Assembly: GCA_030740295.1 (NCBI GenBank)
Contig: JASLXP010000765.1
Span: 1-7,350, forward strand
Reading direction: 5' to 3'
Length of the DNA: 7,350 nt
Origin: Planctomycetota bacterium
Lineage (GTDB): Bacteria > Planctomycetota > PUPC01 > JACPCR01
Under the pieces are notes generated by a model. That model saw nothing but the letters and a program-made list of their open reading frames with translations. It was not told the origin of the DNA and did no database searches. This document shows, piece after piece, positions 1-4,192 of this stretch. Each line of letters starts with the position of its first letter. Position 1 is the first letter of the stretch. The position numbers and the translations under genes were made by a program.

Positions 1-599
1 TGCTGGCTGGCCTGTTCGCCAGTAAGTTTCGAGTAGGCGGCACGCATGGCCTTAGTCACTTCAGCCTTCGCGGCATGTTTGGAGATGGCCAGCAGCGACA
101 TGGCCGACGGCTCCGTCAGATCGGGGACAGTCAGGATCTCTGACAAAGGTGCGACTGACTCCGCACGTCCGGTGAGCTGGAGTTCACGACAGATGAATGC
201 CTTCACGTTGATGTCCGGACCAGTCTTCAAGCTCTTGTGAAGCGACTGCACGTAAAGCTCTCGCTCGGCCGCGGGCGCGCCTGGCCGCATGACGTAATAA
301 GAAAGGCCGCGAAGTGCGAGGCGGGCGCTCGTATCATCGCCAGTGCCGGGCTTGACCAGTTGCCCGCAAAGAGCGTCGAGCCCGGCGGTGCCAAGCCTGA
401 TGATCTGGTCGTACAGTTTCTGACGCTCTTTGAACGACTTCGCAGGAAGACTGCTGACAAGTGTGTTGATCTCCTGTGCTTCCTGCTGAACCGCCTTGTC
501 CGGCTTGGGTGCAGCTTTGGTCTCTGCGTAGACCGGTCGCGACATGAACGCTGCCACCGAAAACAAGAGTAGACATGAGAAAGGTCTCTGTTTGCTCAT
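1..599 (-). CDS. Secreted HEAT-like repeat protein, C-terminus cut off by window edge
   Basis: Reading the minus strand from an ATG at 599-597 gives 199 uninterrupted codons to the window edge, so the gene is partial at its 3' end. The N-terminus looks like a Sec signal peptide: a basic start (MSKQRPF), a hydrophobic core (residues 9-19) and an AXA-type site V-Y-A at 23-25, with the mature protein starting at E26. The rest is a run of amphipathic helices rich in Leu and Ala. Residues 131-175 (from NVKAFICRELQLTG through the SVAPLSEIL helix) resemble HEAT/PBS-lyase-type repeats. Such repeats usually bind other proteins, and no catalytic motif is visible. The start overlaps the stop of the upstream oxidoreductase as TGATG, so it is very probably the second gene of that transcript and translationally coupled. 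Export and coupling suggest a partner role outside the cytoplasm, which is inference. The protein is real with good confidence; the HEAT label is moderate. Confidence 0.75.
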   Translation of the reverse strand, partial: MSKQRPFSCLLLFSVAAFMSRPVYAETKAAPKPDKAVQQEAQEINTLVSSLPAKSFKERQKLYDQIIRLGTAGLDALCGQLVKPGTGDDTSARLALRGLSYYVMRPGAPAAERELYVQSLHKSLKTGPDINVKAFICRELQLTGRAESVAPLSEILTVPDLTEPSAMSLLAISKHAAKAEVTKAMRAAYSKLTGEQASQ

Positions 600-1876
600 C
601 AGACGGGTTCTCCGTTTAGGGTCCATGGGGCGCGCATGGGTTCGTTCACCAGATCGTTGGCAACAGGATCATCGATGAACTCCTGCTTTACCGGGTCAAA
701 GCGGAGTTTCCTTCCGAGCCGGATGGCGATTTTGGCCAGGTTAACGAGGGTGCACGAACGATGTCCGTTGTCTGCGTTCAGCGCGAATTGTGTTCTTGTT
801 TTAACGGCCTCTGTAAAATTGGTGACCTGCGGCTCCGGATCGGGAAAGGCATCGAGCTTTCGGACCAGATTGGGAATGTCCGAACGGAATCCGCGCCAGA
901 CTTTTCCGTTGGGCCCTTCTAAAAGGGGACGATCAATGTTGCCGACTCCATCCAGCAAAAGCTCGCAGCCGTCCGCGTAACGCATCCAGATTTTCCGCCA
1001 CGTCCCGACTACAAACGGATGCTGCGGTGGCGCGTCTGCTTCGATTTCTACGGGGCTGGTGTCGTCCTTATTGAGGATGTACTGGATTGGGTCGAGGTAG
1101 TGCTGGCCCATATCGCCGATGCCGCCTCCGTCGTAATCCCAATACCCGCGAAAACGATAGTGCACCCGTCCCCCGTTGTAGGGCCTGTACGGGGCGGGAC
1201 CAAGCCACATGTCGTAATCCAGTCCGGCAGGCACTGTCTGCGGCGGCAGGTTAGGTTTCCCGCGGTGACCGTGCTTCCATGTGAAGCCCTGCTTTCCGCC
1301 GATGGTCACTTTGAGTGGCCAACCGAGTATCCCGCTTCCAACAAGTTTCTTGAGGGGGAACGCGGTTGTGCCGGACGAATAGAATTTGCTCTTAAAACGA
1401 AACCAGGTATTGAGGCGAAAGATGCTGCCGTTCCTCCGCACTGTTTCGGCGACGCTCCTGCTTTCAGCGATCGTGCGAGCCATCGGCTTTTCGCACCAGA
1501 TATCCTTACCCGCTTCAGCCGCAGCGATCGAGATGAGCGCGTGCCAGTGTGGCGGGGTGGGAATGTGCACAATGTCGATATCGGGCTGCTCGAGAAGCTC
1601 GCGGAAATCTCGATAGCCCCTGCAACCGCTGCCGCCCCGCTTGACCGCGGTCTTGAGGCGCGCCTCATCGACGTCGCAGACCGCGACGCATTTTGTGCCT
1701 TCATAACGAAAATGGTTCTTGCCCATCCCTCCTACACCGATGATGGCTTTCGTCAGTTTCTCGCTCGGCGGCGTATGGCCGGGTCCACCGAGAACGTGCC
1801 TCGGAACAATCGAGAAAGAGAATGCCGCAGCAGATTTGGTTAAGAATTCGCGGCGAGAGGTCTGTTCTTTATTCAT
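599..1876 (-). CDS. Gfo/Idh/MocA family oxidoreductase with twin-arginine signal
   Basis: This 425-residue protein is an NAD(P)-dependent sugar or polyol oxidoreductase of the Gfo/Idh/MocA family. From the N-terminus it shows a twin-arginine signal (S-R-R-E-F-L-T-K at 7-14, then a hydrophobic Ala/Phe stretch), a Rossmann dinucleotide loop G-V-G-G-M-G at 47-52, and C-D-V-D at 67-70. The family E-K-P motif is at 129-131. A second-domain active-site segment, G-G-G-I-G-D-M-G-Q-H, runs to H259 with D262 following. The C-terminal G-H-R-S...LGRKLRFDP block is typical of the exported subgroup. Tat export would deliver the protein folded with its cofactor to the periplasm. The frame is open to an ATG at 1924, but I chose 1876 because it places the twin arginines near the N-terminus and leaves a normal leader after the candidate promoter. 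Known substrates in the family include myo-inositol, glucose and fructose derivatives; the substrate here cannot be read from sequence. It is the first gene of a pair with the HEAT-like gene. Confidence 0.93.
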   Translation of the reverse strand: MNKEQTSRREFLTKSAAAFSFSIVPRHVLGGPGHTPPSEKLTKAIIGVGGMGKNHFRYEGTKCVAVCDVDEARLKTAVKRGGSGCRGYRDFRELLEQPDIDIVHIPTPPHWHALISIAAAEAGKDIWCEKPMARTIAESRSVAETVRRNGSIFRLNTWFRFKSKFYSSGTTAFPLKKLVGSGILGWPLKVTIGGKQGFTWKHGHRGKPNLPPQTVPAGLDYDMWLGPAPYRPYNGGRVHYRFRGYWDYDGGGIGDMGQHYLDPIQYILNKDDTSPVEIEADAPPQHPFVVGTWRKIWMRYADGCELLLDGVGNIDRPLLEGPNGKVWRGFRSDIPNLVRKLDAFPDPEPQVTNFTEAVKTRTQFALNADNGHRSCTLVNLAKIAIRLGRKLRFDPVKQEFIDDPVANDLVNEPMRAPWTLNGEPV

Positions 1877-1933
1877 GGCTCGATCACTGAGAGTCGCTGG
1901 GCACTGGATTCTGGATTCTGACATGGCAGACGG

Positions 1934-1961
1934 ACTGTAAAGCCTGGGGACGCAAGTTCAA
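1934..1961 (-). promoter_or_regulatory. Candidate promoter for the oxidoreductase-HEAT unit
   Basis: On the minus strand, TTGAAC (1961-1956) and TACAGT (1939-1934) are separated by 16 bases. Each matches the sigma70-type consensus at four of six positions. Transcription would begin near 1927, giving a leader of about 50 bases before the ATG at 1876 but almost none before the alternative ATG at 1924. Such matches arise by chance in 500 bases, and many PVC promoters do not follow this consensus closely. Confidence 0.25.
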
Positions 1962-1984
1962 AACACCTACGGTGAGAGGCGCTC

Positions 1985-2169
1985 TTTGGAGTGCGGTAAC
2001 TTGCTTGTTGCCGCTTTCATTTTCCGGGGATTGCAGTGTGCGAATTTATCATAACGTGTGATGCTCGATCCTGGATGCTCGGCGTTCGGTGACCCGGTGT
2101 CAGTGTGATGTCGGGTGTGGATTCAAGGTGTACTAAAGTGAAAGCGGTGACAAGTCCCCGCACTCCAAA
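1985..2169. repeat. Imperfect inverted repeat made of two hairpin arms
   Basis: The left arm (1985-2023) and right arm (2135-2169) are imperfect reverse complements. The outer 12 bases are perfect (TTTGGAGTGCGG at 1985-1996 against CCGCACTCCAAA at 2158-2169). A further match follows around CCGCTTTCA, after a 4-base length difference and a few mismatches. Each arm also folds on its own. In the left arm GCGGTAAC pairs with GTTGCCGC (1993-2014, one G-T pair, 6-base loop). In the right arm GCGGTGAC pairs with GTCCCCGC (2144-2161, one mismatch, 2-base loop). Two inverted REP-like hairpins around a spacer of about 110 bases is the layout of a REP doublet. The spacer has no convincing gene. Whether it is multicopy in the genome cannot be seen here. 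Confidence 0.7.
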
Positions 2170-2399
2170 TGCAGCCTTCGAGCCAATCAGGCCAAAGGGG
2201 AGGCAGGCGGAATAAGGCTTCCTCGGTTGCGGCCGGAACCCGCTGCAGGAAATGTTCATCTTGACTGAAAAGGCCAAAGCTGAGAAGACTGGCGCTGCGA
2301 GGAGTCGCTACATCGTTCCGGTGGTCTGTTGAGGCCGGCAGATGTAAGAAGCCCCAGCCGTCCTGAGTACCAACGTATCAGAGCCAATTTCTGTGTTAC
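2170..2399. other. Intergenic stretch with no supported feature
   Basis: Between the inverted repeat and the CTAA tract I find no gene with a credible start and protein-like composition, no RNA gene and no strong terminator. An 86-codon minus-strand frame (2017-2277) runs through the repeat arms and this DNA, but its composition looks like translated repeat sequence. The stretch may be decayed DNA or may carry the unseen promoter of the gene at 2427. Confidence 0.5.
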
Positions 2400-2419
2400 C
2401 TAACTAACTAACTAACTAA
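2400..2419. repeat. (CTAA)5 tetranucleotide tract
   Basis: Five perfect CTAA units end seven bases before the ATG at 2427. Because the period is four, the tract puts a TAA stop in all three plus-strand frames and a TAG (from TTAG) in all three minus-strand frames, so no reading frame can cross it. The last CTAAC (2416 onward is CTAAT; the stem uses 2412-2416) can also pair weakly with GTTAG at 2422-2426. Confidence 0.9.
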
Positions 2420-2426
2420 TTGTTAG

Positions 2427-2840
2427 ATGCAGACTGATTCCTCGTTCATGCATAGTTTCCCAAACACGCCGCCATCGACGGTGGGTGATGACAGTCCGGA
2501 TGGCAAATGCGTGAGAGCCCACTTTCAAGGCAAGGATCGGGAGGATGTTGACTACAGCTGGGGGGTGTTGATTGAGGACCTGATGCATATGGAGCATGAC
2601 GCGTTCTTGTACTTCTTTCCCGCGTTTCTTCGACATTCAGTGTCGAAGCCAGACGACGAGTATTCTGCGTCTCTGCTTTCCGCGCTGTCGTGCCATCTTA
2701 GCGGACCCCGGATCAAGAGGATTCGGTTTAGTCCTGCGCAGGCACACGTTGTCAGAAATTGGCTGACATGGTTGAGTGAGACATTCGCAGATGACGAATA
2801 CATCGTCGCTTTGGTGCGAAAGTATTCGCAGCGCATCTAG
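2427..2840 (+). CDS. Small DUF6714-like protein of unknown function
   Basis: This 137-residue protein has a balanced, soluble composition, no signal peptide and no membrane segment. The layout resembles DUF6714, a family of unknown function common in soil bacteria: an N-terminal F-M-H-S-F-P-N-T-P-P segment (7-16), a W at about 45 followed by a helix, the block FLYFFPAFLRHSV (60-72), and a helical C-terminus starting RFSPAQAHVVRNWL (102-115). The family typically has an A-F-x-x-V-P-x-P start, a YYLPAF-type block, and an LS-x-EQ helix before the end. I made this match from memory of the family pattern, so it is moderate. An in-frame TAG directly precedes the ATG, so 2427 is the furthest upstream start possible. 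No Shine-Dalgarno sequence is visible, and the CTAA tract lies immediately upstream. The neighbours give no clue to function. Confidence 0.7.
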   Translation: MQTDSSFMHSFPNTPPSTVGDDSPDGKCVRAHFQGKDREDVDYSWGVLIEDLMHMEHDAFLYFFPAFLRHSVSKPDDEYSASLLSALSCHLSGPRIKRIRFSPAQAHVVRNWLTWLSETFADDEYIVALVRKYSQRI

Positions 2841-3071
2841 CCAGACGCTCGACAGAACTTGCACGAATACCGTGACAGGTCCGGCGTAATCTCGTAAAGC
2901 TTGTCGGAAGAGCCCATCGGCTGTGCGGCGCGTAAGTGATCATCCACAATCTCCCTGCCCAGGGAATGCTCCCCATCCGATTCCAAAATCGTTTACCTTG
3001 CATTCTCAGGAGCAGAAGTTCTATTACCGTCCTCGATGTGACGTTCCACCAATTCAATCTGAGCTTTTCAC
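2841..3071. other. Gap before iolB with no supported gene
   Basis: The 240 bases between the DUF6714-like gene and iolB show no credible reading frame. TTGCAT at 2998-3003 and TATTAC at 3022-3027, 18 bases apart, could be a poor sigma70-type promoter for iolB, but the match is too weak to list as a site. Confidence 0.35.
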
Positions 3072-3075
3072 GGAG
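3072..3075 (+). promoter_or_regulatory. Shine-Dalgarno GGAG for iolB
   Basis: GGAG lies five bases before the ATG at 3081. It is the clearest ribosome binding site in the window and fixes the iolB start. Confidence 0.75.
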
Positions 3076-3080
3076 ATAAA

Positions 3081-3890
3081 ATGTCCGACCACCTGTTGCA
3101 TCGGCCCGAGGGATTTGATTTCGGGTACACACCTGTCACCGAGACTGGAGAAGAGACGCTCGATACGGGAATGAACTTCGGCATCATCAAAATGCGCGCA
3201 GGCGAAGAGCGCGACCTCACCACCGAACTTGAAGGCGCCTATCTGCTGATGAACGGGAGAGTCTCCTTCAAGTGGGGCGGCGAAGAGAGAACGGCCGAAC
3301 GAAACAGCATCTTTGAGGAAGAGCCCCTGGCTTTACACTTGCCGCCCGGACTGGCCGCCAGCCTCGCGGCCGAAACGGATGCGGAAATCGCGCTGAACCA
3401 GACGGCGAATGATCGCAGCTTCGAGCCGATGTTCTTTGACGAGTCCAACGTTCTGGATTCAGAGCACCGCGGCAAAGGGCTTCTTGATGACGCGTCGTAT
3501 CGCATCGTGCGCACGATTTTCGATATCCGGAATCGCCCGGATGCCAAGCTCGTGCTCGGGGAGGTAGTCAACTTCCCTGGTCGCTGGAGCAGCTACCCCC
3601 CGCACCATCATCCGCAGCCCGAAATCTATCACTACCGCTTCACAGAGCCGCACGGGTACGGCCACGGTGAGCTTGGCGACGAGGTGTACAAACTTCGCCA
3701 GAATGACACACTGAAAATCATGGACATGAAAGACCACGCCCAGTGCGCGGCGCCCGGCTACGGCATGTATTACATATGGGTCATCCGCCACCTGCCCGGG
3801 GATCCGTACACCGTGCCCGAATTCACCGATGAGCACGCGTGGGCCAAGGAGGAGGGCGCTCAAGGCTGGCAACCGTCTGTTCTGGATTGA
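3081..3890 (+). CDS. iolB: 5-deoxy-glucuronate isomerase (IolB)
   Basis: IolB converts 5-deoxy-D-glucuronate to 2-deoxy-5-keto-D-gluconate in cytoplasmic myo-inositol catabolism. The 269-residue length matches the family. It is a bicupin: the N-terminal half (about 1-115) contains GAYLLMNGRVSFKW at 52-65, and the C-terminal half (about 140-240) carries the metal site. The motif YPPHHHPQPEIYHYRF at 172-187 is the IolB/KduI signature. Likely ligands are H175, H177 and E181, plus H219 in the D-M-K-D-H-A-Q segment; the ligand assignment is by family analogy. There is no signal peptide. The short segment after the HHH motif lacks the longer insert I recall in the Bacillus protein, so this is a compact or divergent form, and a related sugar-acid isomerase activity is possible. 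No other iol gene is adjacent, which is unusual for a gene normally found in a cluster. The start is set by GGAG five bases upstream. Confidence 0.9.
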   Translation: MSDHLLHRPEGFDFGYTPVTETGEETLDTGMNFGIIKMRAGEERDLTTELEGAYLLMNGRVSFKWGGEERTAERNSIFEEEPLALHLPPGLAASLAAETDAEIALNQTANDRSFEPMFFDESNVLDSEHRGKGLLDDASYRIVRTIFDIRNRPDAKLVLGEVVNFPGRWSSYPPHHHPQPEIYHYRFTEPHGYGHGELGDEVYKLRQNDTLKIMDMKDHAQCAAPGYGMYYIWVIRHLPGDPYTVPEFTDEHAWAKEEGAQGWQPSVLD

Positions 3891-3943
3891 ATTTCTGATC
3901 CGGAGGCCGGCGACTAAAGGAAGGTCTCCCATTTTGCAGGGCT

Positions 3944-4005
3944 GTTCGTAGTGCACGCTTCAGCGTGTTTCCGGCTGCGTAAGAACACGCTGAAGCGTGC
4001 ACTAC
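3944..4005. repeat. REPIN-like perfect inverted repeat (two REP units)
   Basis: A 22-base arm at 3948-3969 is exactly reverse-complementary to 3984-4005 across a 14-base loop. Each arm is itself palindromic around its centre (CACGCT, two bases, AGCGTG), so a single arm can fold as a 6-bp hairpin or both arms can pair as one 22-bp stem. The left unit with its flank (3944-3975) recurs at 7252-7283 with one mismatch in 32 bases. Two inverted REP units forming a long hairpin is the REPIN/BIME layout, usually mobilised by a RAYT (TnpA-REP) transposase encoded elsewhere. It lies 54 bases past the iolB stop and might also protect the 3' end of that mRNA. It lacks a T-run, so it is not a standard intrinsic terminator. 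Confidence 0.88.
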
Positions 4006-4030
4006 AAGCTCCCGATCTGCCTGTCCGGAT

Positions 4031-4077
4031 ACTGTCGGCACATGGGTGGAAAGGCCGCTCTGCGGCCTTTGCGACAG
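4031..4077. repeat. Hairpin with 9-bp GC-rich stem, unrelated to the REP unit
   Basis: AAAGGCCGC (4050-4058) pairs perfectly with GCGGCCTTT (4062-4070) around a TCT loop. Outside it, CTGTCG (4032-4037) can pair with CGACAG (4072-4077), leaving a 12-base one-sided bulge. Only three T residues follow the right arm before GCG, so terminator function is weak at best. It could be a second palindromic repeat family or a structure in the leader of the large hydrolase gene, 115 bases before its start. Confidence 0.6.
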
Positions 4078-4192
4078 AGAGGATAAGCTGCTTGTCCCTC
4101 TGGAGCCTACGCCCCGGATTCGTTTGCCACTGGCCGGCAGGGCGGGCACCCTCAATCGCCAATTTGCGGCGGGATGATCGCTGCCCAATCCA

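Noticed and set aside
1019..1843. 274-codon plus-strand frame opposite the oxidoreductase
   Set aside because: It lies wholly antisense to a gene with clear family motifs and has no domain of its own, as expected for a shadow frame in GC-rich coding DNA.
1909..1923. Short tandem repeat TGGATTC x2 near the upstream alternative start
   Set aside because: Two 7-base copies are too few to support a function and are expected by chance in repeat-derived intergenic DNA.
2017..2277. 86-codon minus-strand reading frame in the gap upstream of the oxidoreductase
   Set aside because: It overlaps the right repeat arm and reads like translated repeat and low-complexity DNA (TPGHRTPSIQDRASH). It has no ribosome site and no recognisable domain.
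3944..4005. Intrinsic terminator for iolB
   Set aside because: The stem is strong but has no downstream T-run, and a near copy recurs elsewhere, so a repeat element explains it better.
3944..4005. CRISPR repeat
   Set aside because: There is only one inverted doublet and one distant single unit, with no regular spacers and no cas genes.
3823..4188. Minus-strand and plus-strand frames across the iolB-hydrolase gap
   Set aside because: They read straight through the inverted repeat and the 4050-4070 hairpin, so the peptides are translated repeat sequence.
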